Positions 24,095 through 34,023 of a stretch of 64,000 bases of DNA are shown here, one piece after another. This stretch comes from Cyanophora paradoxa (lineage: Eukaryota > Glaucocystophyceae > Cyanophorales > Cyanophoraceae). Where the stretch lies: NCBI GenBank assembly GCA_004431415.1, contig QPMI01000510.1, forward strand, positions 124,001 through 188,000, given 5' to 3'. Position 1 is the first letter of the stretch, and every line of letters begins with the position of its first letter. The notes below the pieces were generated by a model that was not told the DNA's origin, made no database searches, and saw nothing but the letters and a program-made list of their open reading frames with translations. Position numbers and translations under genes: made by a program.

Positions 24095-24966
24095 TTAAGA
24101 TGCGCGGCGGCGAGTCTCCCGCACTGGAGTGTCCTTCTTGCTCTCCTCCTTCTTGGAGGCGTTTTCGAATTGCTTTAGCTTGCGCTTCAGGCCAGCCGGC
24201 AACTTGTCCTCGGGCGTGTTCCACCAGCAACCCTCTGCGCATGCGGCGTGGCGGGTCGGGCACGGCCCGGCAGGGTCGCCATAAGCGAGCGCACCGTGCT
24301 CCTTCGCGCCCTCCACCCACACGCTCTCGCGTACTTGGGTTTTCCACGGGAAAACCTGCACAGCAACCTTTGTAAGTTACTCGTCGACCGACGAGCAAGG
24401 TTCCAAGGATAAAAGGGATGGGCAGCGAAGTCGTAGAATGTACGGCCCGCGGCTTTTCTTGAAGTTGGGAGACGCACCGGCGGCACATTCACGCCGCGCA
24501 GGGGCGCGGGCTCGAGCTTGCTGAAGACAGCGTCCTTGAAGTCGGGCAGGCTCTGCGCCGTACAGCTCAGGCATAGATTTTAACATGCGCACTTAGCTAT
24601 GTGAAGCTAAGACGCGAGCGGGACGTTCGCTGAAGGGCTCTCCTTTCCGAGGCTCGGTCGGATTCCTATCGAGCTGACGGGGGCCTGTCACGCACCTTCT
24701 CGGACTTGACCTCAACGGGCTTTAGGAGCTCGGGCTTCTCCCGCCACCAGACCAGGACGTTCTGCGGGAAATGACGGGTTCAGGCATGACTATGTCACAG
24801 AACGCGAGGCCGCCGGGCAGCTTCAACGAGGCCAGATATACGCAACGATCTCCTTGAACGGAACAGGGGCCGCAGCCTTGGTCTCCTTCGCTTTCTTCGA
24901 CTCAGGTTTCTTGTCGGGCTCGTCCTTCGTGTCTGCCTCGGAATCACGCTTCGACTTGCGAGCCAT
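24095..24966 (-). CDS. Small unknown protein B (153 aa), paralogue of protein A
   Basis: Five exons close exactly: 24847-24966, 24696-24761, 24478-24552, 24295-24355, 24095-24234, giving 153 residues and TAA. The N-terminus is a 40-residue Lys/Glu/Asp-rich stretch (MARKSKRDSEAD). Then come NVLVWWREKPELLKP, SLPDFKDAVFSK, VFPWKTQVRESVWVEGAKEH, GCWWNTPEDKLPAGLKRK and a second charged tail. Paired Trp residues and the VRESVWVEGAK core are shared with protein A. No known domain, signal peptide or membrane helix is seen. The charged ends suggest nucleic-acid or complex binding, but this is speculation. All introns are GT-AG. Confidence 0.75.
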
Positions 24967-25094
24967 GTCGATCGACTCTACGTCTTCGGTCGCTGCGCAC
25001 AGTAACTGCTGCGCTACTTGAACACGAGCAGTACCCCTATGGGCCGGACCCCCGGCCCCGGGACCCGGGACCCCAAACCCGAGTTTTGCCTGCC
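24967..25094. promoter_or_regulatory. Divergent promoter, protein B / NmrA-like gene
   Basis: Only 128 bases separate the two ATGs, so a bidirectional promoter is likely. Confidence 0.5.
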
Positions 25095-27182
25095 ATGTCC
25101 GGGCGCAGCATTGTTGTCTGTGGTGCTACAGGGACGCAGGTACGCGCTCTGGCCCCTCCGCCGTGCTGAGGCGCTTAAAACGCTCGGCCTTGGCGCCGGC
25201 CATGTAGGGTGGCGCCACCGTTCGAGCCCTGCTGAACGGGAAGCACTTCCACGTAGCGGCTCTCGGTGCGTACGATATTTCAAACTACGCTCTCGCTCGA
25301 ATAGTGATCCCCGATGTTCGCAGTGCGAGACCCAACGAGCGCGAAGGCCCAGGCGCTCGAGGCACTCGGTACGCGCGCGTGTTCAGCAGCGCCGCGGAGC
25401 GCCGGCTTAGATCTGACCTCCGAGGTTCGGGTCAGGCGTGCAGCTGATCAGAGGGAACATGGGTGACAAGGAGAGCCTCGTTCAGGTGCCTCCGGGCCTC
25501 GCGGGGATCTCGGGGCGCCCCTCCCGCAATCCGATCGCCGCTTGCCGCTGCAGGCCTTCACTGGCGCCTACGGCGTCTTCTCCGTCCAAACGCCCTGGAC
25601 GGCCAGCATGAAGTGCGAGGCGAGTAGCATCAGCTTGAGTCTGCGAACGATGGCGGGTCGCATTGAGCTGATCGGCGGACCGCACCGCGCCGCAGACAAC
25701 CAGGGAGATACAGGAGGGAAGGAATGTGGCGCAGGCACGCGCCCCCGCGGTCGTACCCCCTGGATCTCCGCGCGCTTTTACCCCCTCCCGGCAGGCGGCG
25801 AAGGAGGCGGGGGTACGGCATCTCGTGTACACGTCCGCAATAGGAGCGGGCGGCGCAAAGCCCAGCGAGCTGCCCCACGTCAACTCCAAGACGGCGATCC
25901 AGGCGAGCGTGTACCCCGGCCGCCACCGCCTGCCTTGATGTCCCCCCACCCACCCCACCCCTTCCAGAACGAGATCAAGGCCCTGGGGGTACGTGAAGTC
26001 GGAAACGAGCAGCCGCCCGGCGCCGGCCCCGCTCTTGAGCCCGCTCTGCCAGATCCCGCACACCTTCCTGCACCCGGTCACGTTCATGGACAACTGGACG
26101 GGCGGGGTGCCCGCCATGACCATGAAACCGTGCGCAAACCCCCTTCGAAACGCAACGGGGGGTGCGTGTATTGTACGAGCATTCAAACCCGCGGGGTGCG
26201 CAGGGGCAAGGTGCCCGGAGTCAGCTTCCCCGACACCCCCTTGTATTTGGTTGGTACCCGGGAACGGAATGGAAGGAAGGGTACTGGAACGAGCGCCGGC
26301 TCAGGTTGCCGGGGAGGACATCGGACGCTTTGCCGCGCTGGCCTTCGAGAAGCCCGAGATTTACCTCGGTACCCCCCTGCCGCACCTCCCGCCCTTCCCT
26401 CCTCCCCCTTCTTTCTTCCCCCCCGCCCCCTCTACCCCCCCTCCCCCCTCCCCCGCCCCACCTTTCCCCCTTCGATTCCCCCCCCCCTCTTCCCCCTCCC
26501 CGGCTCGCGTATAATTCCCCCTTCCCCCTGGCTCGCTTATACCCGCGCAGGCAAGACAGTCGAGATCGCAGGGGACGTTGTCACCGGGAAAGAGATCGCG
26601 GGGGTACGTCTGCTCTCTGGGTAGCGCACCCTTTCCTTCCTTGGGCTTCCTCTGACCCTCCTGGATCCTTCAGATAATGGAGAAGCTCTGCGGGTACCCC
26701 TTCGAGTACTCGACGCCCCCAGGTACCCCTCTCGAACTGCTCTCGCGTACCCTCCGTCTCGAAACGACGGGGTACGCAGTCTGGCTCCTGAAGATCATGG
26801 CCCCGGAGTTCGCGGCGATGATTGAACTGTGCGCGCCGGCGCCGCACCCCCCTCTCCCTGCTCCCCGCCCCCTTCCTCCTCCTCCTCCCCCCCCCCTTCC
26901 CCTCCCCCCGCCCTTTTTCTCCCCCCTGCGCCTCAGCCCGCTCTTGTAACTTACCTCCAGCTTCGAGACTTCGCCGTTCACTGTGGACATCAACCACTGC
27001 CGGCGGCTCGTACCCGGCCTCAAGACGGCAGAGGAGTTCCTCATGTGCGCCGTACCCCCCTCCTCACCCCCCTTCCGGACGAGCGCATGTGACGGTGTAC
27101 CCCCAGGGACATGGACCCGGCACTGCTCGCGAGCCTGAAGCAGCGCCCGTCTTCCTGCGCGTGCAAGTGCGCCGTCATGTAA
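25095..27182 (+). CDS. NmrA-like NAD(P)-binding protein with C-terminal CaaX box
   Basis: The ATG at 25095 leads into the Rossmann loop IVVCGATGTQGGATVRALL. Typical NmrA segments follow: VRDPTSAKAQALEALG, GNMGDKESLVQAF, YGVFSVQTPW, AAKEAGVRHLVYTSAIGAG, NEIKALG, FLHPVTFMDNW, EDIGRFAALAFEKP and VEIAGDVVTGKEIA. These proteins are atypical short-chain dehydrogenases, often redox sensors or quinone/flavin-type reductases. Unusually the chain ends CACKCAVM: a CaaX-type Cys-Ala-Val-Met preceded by further cysteines, as in lipid-anchored small GTPases. About twelve exons; the introns after KCE and after TAIQ begin GCGAG. The join before VAGED (about 26252-26305) has two possible splices. The family is secure; prenylation is inferred from the last four residues. 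Confidence 0.85.
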
Positions 27183-28431
27183 ACGTCGCGGCACCACAGT
27201 CCGCGCCGCCGCTCTGGCCCCGGCGCGCACCCGCCTGCCTCAGTGGCCGAGTGCGTTTCGAGGAGTCCCCCACATCGCCCCTCCGGAGCCCGTTCCCTCT
27301 AGATCGACCGCTTCCCGATCCCTTCAACTGCGCCATCCATCGCCCCCTAGGCCTTTCGCGCCCCGCCAACGCCTCTTGTAATTGGTATTGGTACATTAGC
27401 CTCTCAGATAAGACGCGCCATTTAGCTGCCTCGCCTAGGTGCAGGACATATGCATGCGCATCATATTCTAGCGTAGTATCATAGTATACGTACTTCTAGA
27501 TCTTAGCGATAGTACAGGAACTCAGAATCATTGAATCATCATGGCATTGAATTCTATGTGTATTCGAATTCGAACAACCTTCCGACTCGGCGAGTCTCTG
27601 ACTAGTACTCTAGATCTGAGTCTCTGCATGCACTGCGGCAGCTGATTAAGGATCACTGCATGACCTATGATCACTGCCAGATTGATTTCCGAAGTTCCGA
27701 TCCAGGCCTAGGAGGTTCCAATAATTTCTTTGTAGTTGAATCTCGTTTTGGGGTGAGGCCTCTCGGCCCCACAGCGCTAGCCACGGTACTCTAGTGGCAG
27801 GGCACGCCATAACGGGGGGGGGCTGTCAGGGGCCTGATATCGGATGGGATCTGGCGCTAGGCGCCGACAAAAACCATCGAATGCTACTGGGGGTGACTAT
27901 GTGTTGTGGCCGAGGTGGGAGCTGTGGTCGCGGGGGCGCCGGGCGCGGGGCCCGAGGGGTTGTGGCGGGAGCGGCCGTTTAGCTACTGGGGGGCGTCGGG
28001 GCGGGCCAGTAAAGAGCTCAGCGGCTGGCGGCACGGCCAGCCTGGCCATGGGGAGGATTTACGACGTTCAAATTGCAATCGAATGCACCGACGTATCACG
28101 ACTACATTCACTGATCATGAAAAAAAAGAGACAAGATGGATTTTAATGCTGATATCGACCACACACAATGAAAAAGAAGACTAGCACTGTTTCTGCATTC
28201 GGAAGCGCTGTATAGTGTAGTGTGCTTACTGTGGACCTGCATGAGCGAAAACAAACAGCACGGAAAGCACTGTGACAATGAATAACTGGGAATCTCCGAG
28301 AAGGGGCGGCCCCGGGGCGAGGACTACGGGACATCGATACAGAGCCCGGGGCGGCTAGCCTTCCAGTAACAGTACAGCGGCGGCGCGGCCGGCGGCGGGA
28401 GGCGCGATTGAAAGCTGACAGCGTCGGAGGC
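27183..28431. other. Convergent intergenic region
   Basis: These 1.25 kb between two facing stops show no supported gene. Around 27460-27760 the DNA is AT-rich with TCTAGATC, CTAG and GATC palindromes; 27880-28040 is GC-rich without protein-like frames. Confidence 0.5.
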
Positions 28432-29561
28432 TCACTTGCGGCTCTCGAGATCGACCTTGAGGCGCAGCAGCGCGTGCTCCTTGTCGGCCACGCTGCGCTT
28501 GAGGCGCTCCAGCTCCGCGCGCAGCGTCGCGATCTCGTTGTCTGGGGCGCCCCGCGTCGGCCCCTCGCCGCCCGGCGCGGCGCGGCCCGGCCCGGCGGAT
28601 CGGTCGCGCGTGCGCACCTTTCTGCCTCAGCACTGCGCCGGCGTCCGAGAGCGTGCGGCCGCCCTGCATGATGTCCTGGCGCAGCTGGCCGATGAGGTCG
28701 ATCACGCGCGACAGGTCCGAGGAGGGCTGCGCCAGCGCCGGGCTCCGGAAGATGACCTCTCGGCGAACCATCTTGTGGCCCCAGCTCTCGTAGATTTGCA
28801 TCTGCAGCGGCGCGCGACGCGTGGGGTCGGCGAGGCGCAGCGCGTGCGGGCCAGGCCGCGGCGGCGGCGGAGGAGGGCGGGGGCGCCGATTTCACCTCGG
28901 AGCCGGAGTTGTCGAGGACGCGGTCGTCGGTGAGCCCCTCCCAGCGCACGGCCCGCGTCGTCGGGTTGCGGACGATGTACTTGTACTTCACCCCGTTCAA
29001 ATCGCCCCGAATGTACACTTTCCTGCGCGACACGCGCTTAGGATGGAGCGATACGTTGCAAGAGCCCCGCGCGCGGGAGCACACCCGATCCTGTGCGACA
29101 CGTAAGGGCGGCGGCAAAGCGCGGCGCGCGGCGCGCAGACGCACCAGAGGGGAAACAGGCCGGGCGCCGTCTCAAGCTGAAGCGATTTTGACGCATCCCA
29201 GCGGCCTGCGCGGGCGCGTTGGCGTTCGAAAGTGGTCCACGTGGGATGGCGACCGCGGGAGCGCACCGAGTTCGTCCGCCGAGCCGCAGACCGAAACAAC
29301 ATCGCCGAGGCTTGTTTCGGAGCACATCACGTGGAATGATAGGAGCACGCCGCCGCCAGTCGCGGCGGGCGTTACGGCGGTGCTCGCAGAAGTGGACCGG
29401 CCAACTGACATCGGGACCTGGGGCGCCGCGAACTGCATTTTATCTGGGCTAGTGGTCATGGGCACAATCTGTCTGGGCGGCGTGTAAATGCCCGCGGCCG
29501 CCAGAGGGGAATAACCGCCGATGCTCGTGTGCCCGCCAGGGGATGCGGAGTTGGCCACCAT
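28432..29561 (-). CDS. CBM20 starch-binding-domain protein with C-terminal coiled coil
   Basis: The start is set at 29561 (MVANSASPGG); an upstream in-frame ATG at 29657 is possible. A Pro/Ala/Thr-rich leader is followed by a CBM20 domain: VLLSFHVMCSETSLGDVVSVCGSADELG, split below by an intron, then RWDASKSLQLE, FPLWKVYIRGD, YKYIVRNPTTRAVRWEG. The second half is not a hydrolase but QIYESWGHKMV, DLIGQLRQDI and a helix EIATLRAELERLK ending LKVDLESRK. CBM20 binds alpha-glucans, so this could tether proteins to a storage glucan. No catalytic domain is seen. The tight head-to-head arrangement with the WD40 gene suggests a shared promoter. Confidence 0.8.
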
Positions 29562-29683
29562 TATCGGCCTTGCGGACGATGCCGCGGCGTGCGCTGCTGC
29601 GTGCGGTGCTCGCTCTGCTGGCGAAGGCTCGGTCAGGTTGCAGATTCCGGGGTACACCCGCGAACGAACCGCAGCGCCGAACG

Positions 29684-31193
29684 ATGTCGACGGCCGAGAT
29701 GCACTTCGGGGCGCCTGTGGACGCTATCGTGTACGCGGCGAGCGGCAGCATCACAGCGGCGACGAGCCTGCTCACCGGGAACTACTGGTGCGGCGGCATG
29801 CCCGCGCCGTCCGGGGCGAGCCGCGCGTTAGCTATCGCTTCCGCTAGCGGGCCGGAATCGATTCGATGCGATTCTGGACCCCTCGCCTCACCGCCCGTCG
29901 CGGCACCGCCGCTCGCGATCGCAGGACCGGGCGCGTCGTCCAAGTGGAGAAGCTGGGCTCAGGCTCGGTAGACGATAGCAGCGCGCACAAGGTCCTCGAT
30001 ACATACAGCGGTGCGCCTCCGCGGCGGGCGAGCGGGCGCGGCGCTGAGCCGCTGCAGGCAACCCGGACTGCTGCTTGCTCGGGGCCAAGGGCGAGAAGGT
30101 CGCCGTGGGCACCGACGACGGCTCTCTTTTGGTGCGCGCCGCGGCGCGTCTCCAACGCGCGCGGGTCGCCCGGGCGCGACGCGGCCTGCAGGTCTGGAGC
30201 CCCGCCGGCGGCTCGGACCAGGCGACCAGCCTCGACGAGCACGGGGACACCGTTTCGGGCGTCTCCGCGCACCCCACAGAGCACACCTGCGTCGCTAGCT
30301 CCAGCTGGGACGGCACCGTCAAGATCTGGAACGTGGAGGGGAGCGGCTCCTCCTCCAAGACCCTCGTCGGCGCGCCTGCGCCCCGCCGGCCCGCCCCCGC
30401 ACCCCTGTACCCCCTGACCGCCCGCAGGCCACATCGGATTCGTGAATTGCGTGAAGTACGACCCCAAGGGGGCGTCCCTGGCATCCGGATCGCAGGTCCG
30501 TGCTCGGGCGCCGCTCGCCCTCCTCCCCCCCGGGCTCGCGCGATTGATGTATCCCCCACAGGACGGCACCGTGCGGCTGTGGGACGCCAAGGAGGGCCGC
30601 TGCACGAGGACGCTGTACCCGGCGGCGGCGGGCGCGCGCTCCGTGGACCGGGTACCCATCTACGACCTCTCCTGGAGCCCCGACGCGAACGGTTCCCCCC
30701 CCTCCCCGCGCTCCCTCCCTCCCACCCTCCGCCGGCGCGAGCGGGGCGGGCGCAGGGGTGCTGGCGTGCGCGATGGACGACGGGTCGGTGGTGGTGCTGG
30801 ACACGAGGGCGGGGGGCAAGGACGGGGCGCCCCGGCGCATCGCGCTGCACGCCCGCGCGGCGAGGCGGGTGGCCTTCTGCCCGCAGGACGCCTCCGTCCT
30901 CGCCTCCGCCTCGGACGACTGGACCGCCGCCACCGCCTCCGCCGCCGACGGCAAAGTCAGGTGCCTTCTTCGCGCCCCCGCCCAGACGGACCCCGCCCGA
31001 AGATAAAGCTTCGCCCCGCGCGTGGGCGGGGCGGGGCGGGGCCGCGCCGCGGGGTGCTGAGGGGCGGGGCGGGGGCAGGAAGGTGGTGCGGCACGGGGAC
31101 TGCGTGCGGGCGGTGGCGTGGCACCCGGGGCGCCGGGGCGTCCTGGCGACGGGCTCCTGGGACCGGACCGTACGCGAGCAGGAGGCCCTCTGA
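29684..31193 (+). CDS. WD40-repeat protein, possibly WDR77/MEP50-like
   Basis: The ATG at 29684 (MSTAEMHFGAPVDAIVY) starts a chain of about nine exons with WD-type blades: VAVGTDDGSLLVWSP, VASSSWDGTVKIWN, GHIGFVNCVKYDP, LASGSQDGTVRLWD, LACAMDDGSVVVLD, VLASASDDW and HGDCVRAVAWHP then LATGSWDRTV. It stops at 31191-31193 (TGA). The blade order, the early TGRVVQVEKL strand and the late VVVLDTR blade recall WDR77/MEP50, the cofactor of the arginine methyltransferase PRMT5, but this is a weak resemblance. A seven-bladed propeller scaffold is the safe reading. The intron before KVVRHGD starts GTGCC after AAAGTCAG. Confidence 0.8.
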
Positions 31194-31698
31194 GCCGCCC
31201 CCCGCCCGCCCCGCACCCCACGCCCCTCTCCTCTCTTAAGCTTCCCCCCCCCCCGCGCGGCCCGGCGCGCCGCTCCACCGCCCCCCGTGCCCCATGGCCA
31301 GCCCCGCAGCGAATCTAGCTATAGTGTAGTGCACTGCGTATACTGCCGCCGCGGAGTCTAGTGCAATGTACGAGAGCAGATGCGTCCGTCGCTTGAGGCA
31401 GCCGCGGCGCGGGTGGTGATCTTGAGGCGTGGCGCTCCCAGCGGGGCCGGCGAGCCGCAGGACTCAAGGAGAGCTGAAGCGCCCTGCTGGCCTGCATAAT
31501 TACGCATACGTATACGCAAAAGAAGAAGGAACGCGACTGTACATGTAGGGAGGAACGGGAAATTTAAAGGGAAGGAAGGGGCGTCAAGGTCGTCAAAGAA
31601 GCGGGTACGGGGGGTCGAAGAAGGGCGGAGAGAGGGCCCGAGGGGCTGAAGAGGGGGGCACGGGATTTGGAGGCGCGGGTGGGGTGCACGGGGAGGGC
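31194..31698. other. Convergent gap, WD40 / RING
   Basis: These 505 bases contain no gene; they start C-rich and become AT-richer around 31480-31570 with TACGTA-type palindromes. Confidence 0.5.
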
Positions 31699-33924
31699 CT
31701 ACGGGGCGGGGTCGGAGCCCGCCGCCGCCGCCGCCGCCGCCGCCGACGCCGCAAGAGACGCTGGCTGCGGCGCCGGCGCGAGAAGCGCCGCCGCCGCCGC
31801 CGCCGACGCCGGCGCCGGAGGAGCCGACGAGGGCGCCGGAGCGCCCTGCGGCGGCGCCGGCGTCGTCGTCGCCGCCGCCGCTTCGGGGGCCGGCGCGGCC
31901 GCAGCGGGCCGCGAGGCCGGCCGCGCCGCCTGCGCCTGCGCCGTACCCCCCCGGCCGGCCCGGCCGGCCGTACCCGCCTCGAGGTCGCCGGGGGCCATCT
32001 CGGAGAGGGTGCGCTGGCAGAGGGGGCAGACGGGGCGGACGAGGAGCCAGCGGTCCTGTGGGGCCCTCCTCGAGGCCCGAGGGGATCAAAAGGGCGCGGG
32101 GCGCGCACCGCGCAGCTGACGTGGAAGAGGTGCTGGCACGGCAGCCGCCGCAGGTCGTCCCCCTGAGGCGCACCCCGTTCAGAGGGCTTCGTCGGGGACG
32201 TCTGGCGGGGGGTAGAGGGTAGAGGGGGGAGCACCTCGGCGTAGTCCTCCTGGCAGATGACTGAGGGAAGGAGAGGGGGGGCACCCGTCAGAGCCTTCAG
32301 GCGAGCGAGAAAGGCACGCTCGCGGGGCTCCAGGAAGGCGCGGGGCGGGGCGGGCGGGCGGGGCGGGGCGGGGCGGACCGCAGGTGGCGTCCTCGGGGGC
32401 AGGAGCCCCGGGGCGAACTTGAGCGCCTCGAGGTGCGCCAGCTGCGCCCGCGCCCTCAGCGCCCCGCCCCCTGCCCCCTCGGCGCGGGCGGACCTGCGCC
32501 CGCGTCGCATCCCGCTCCCGCGCCGACGAGACCTCCGAGACCCTGGGGGCGGGGGGGGGGGGGGGGGGGGGGGGTCGGTTTCTGGCCGGGGTCGAAGCCC
32601 GGGCGCTGCCTCCGCGGGGCGGCGGGGGGACTCGCGCGTCTCTAGCGGGGCGCCGACGCGCCCGCGAGGCCCCTAAGACACTTCGGGGAACGGCGAAGAA
32701 GAGAGCGCAGGAAGGGGAGGCCCGACTCGCGAGGGCGCGGGGACCGTGGCGGGGGAGGAGGGGAGGGGGGGTACGGGGGCGGACCGGGACGCCCAGAGCA
32801 GCACGACGGGAAGGCAGCAGAGCATGCAGAGGAAGAGGGCCTGCGGGGGGGGAACAGGGGGGGTGGGGGCGTAGATTGAATCGAAACGGGGAGAGGGGGC
32901 GGGAGGGGCGGGCGGGGGTTGCGGACGAGAGGTACGGCGAAGGAGATGGCTTGGATGAGAATGAGCATGATGCACAGGTTGAACAAGAGCGGCGCCTCGC
33001 TCGCCTGCGCCGAAAACGAAAGCGGTCTTTGATCTGGCTGCCGGGCGGGGCGGGGCGGGGCGGGGCGGGTGCGCACGCAGTCGGCGCCCTTCATGACGTA
33101 GATGTTGCCCATGCAGAACCTGGGGGGGTGCGCGGGGGGCCCCTCGGCGGGCGTGGCGGGCGTGGCGTGCCGCCTCGGGAGGGTGCGGACCAGAAAAAGT
33201 AGACGCTGCCGAATCCGCGGCGGAGGGCGAAGAGGCGGCGGAGGAGTACGTCGTTCTCGGCGATGTCCTGCACCCCGTGCGCGGTTCGACTGGGCGCGGG
33301 GGCGGGGTCGGGGGCGGCGGGGGCGGCGCGCGTCTTCGGTTCCTTCGAGCGCCATGGATCCGGTGCGGTAGTACGAAGCGACGGAGATCGAGAGGCCGGC
33401 GAGCTGCAGGAAGACGCGCACCACGAGCCACGTCCGCAGCGGCTGCCGCGGGGGACGGTCCGGCGCGCGTTCGAGCGCTGCGCTGGCGGGCGGCGGGGCG
33501 GAGAGCACCTGCGAGCAGTGCTGTCCCGTCTTGAGGGCGACGATCAGCACCCAGATCTGCGAGCGGGAGCGCGCTCAGCCGGACGACGCGCAATTGCATA
33601 CGAGCGCCTCACCTGCGCGATGATCTCCACGCTGAGCGATACGACGTCGAAGAACGCGAATGCCGATAGGACGCGCGTCCTGTGGCGACGCGCGGGCTCA
33701 GCGGGCGCCGCGTCAACGCTGACAGCAGCTAGCCGCTGGACAGCTGGCCAGATCCCCGGCGCTCGAGGGCATGCGAAGTGTGTGATCTAGAGCTCTCGCG
33801 CTTCGAGATCCCGCGCGCCCGGGGGTCCGTGTGCGCACCTCAAGAAATGAATCATGTTCGCCTGCGCGGCTGCGCCGGCGGCCCTCCCGCGGGGCGGTCG
33901 CGGCAGAAGTGGGGCTCTCTCCAT
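31699..33924 (-). CDS. Multi-pass membrane RING-H2 E3 ubiquitin ligase
   Basis: The ATG at 33924 gives MERAPLLPRPPRG and, after an intron, FAFFDVVSLSVEIIAQ and IWVLIVALKTG. Further hydrophobic segments follow: TWLVVRVFLQLAGLSISVA, NLCIMLILIQAISFAVPLV and LFLCMLCCLPVVLLWA. Near the C-terminus lies a C3H2C3 RING assembled from three exons: CVICQEDYAEG, LRRLPCQHLFHVSC, VCPLCQRTLSEM. The remainder is a long Ala/Pro tail ending at the TAG at 31699. The topology fits an ER or endomembrane ubiquitin ligase similar in plan to HRD1-type proteins, but sequence identity to that family is not evident. One intron contains a 24-base G run (32551-32574). The frame around 32400-32440 between the last membrane segment and the RING is uncertain. 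Confidence 0.78.
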
Positions 33925-34023
33925 CCCTTCAGGCTCCAGCTTGTCTGGGCGAGGCGGGCCAGCTGACCCCGCTGATCGACGACTGTACCCGGGAAAGCGG
34001 CAGCAGCCGGGCAGCTAGAGGCC
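33925..34023. promoter_or_regulatory. Very short divergent promoter, RING / signal peptidase
   Basis: Only 99 bases separate the two proposed start codons. A single bidirectional core promoter is the simplest reading. Confidence 0.45.
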
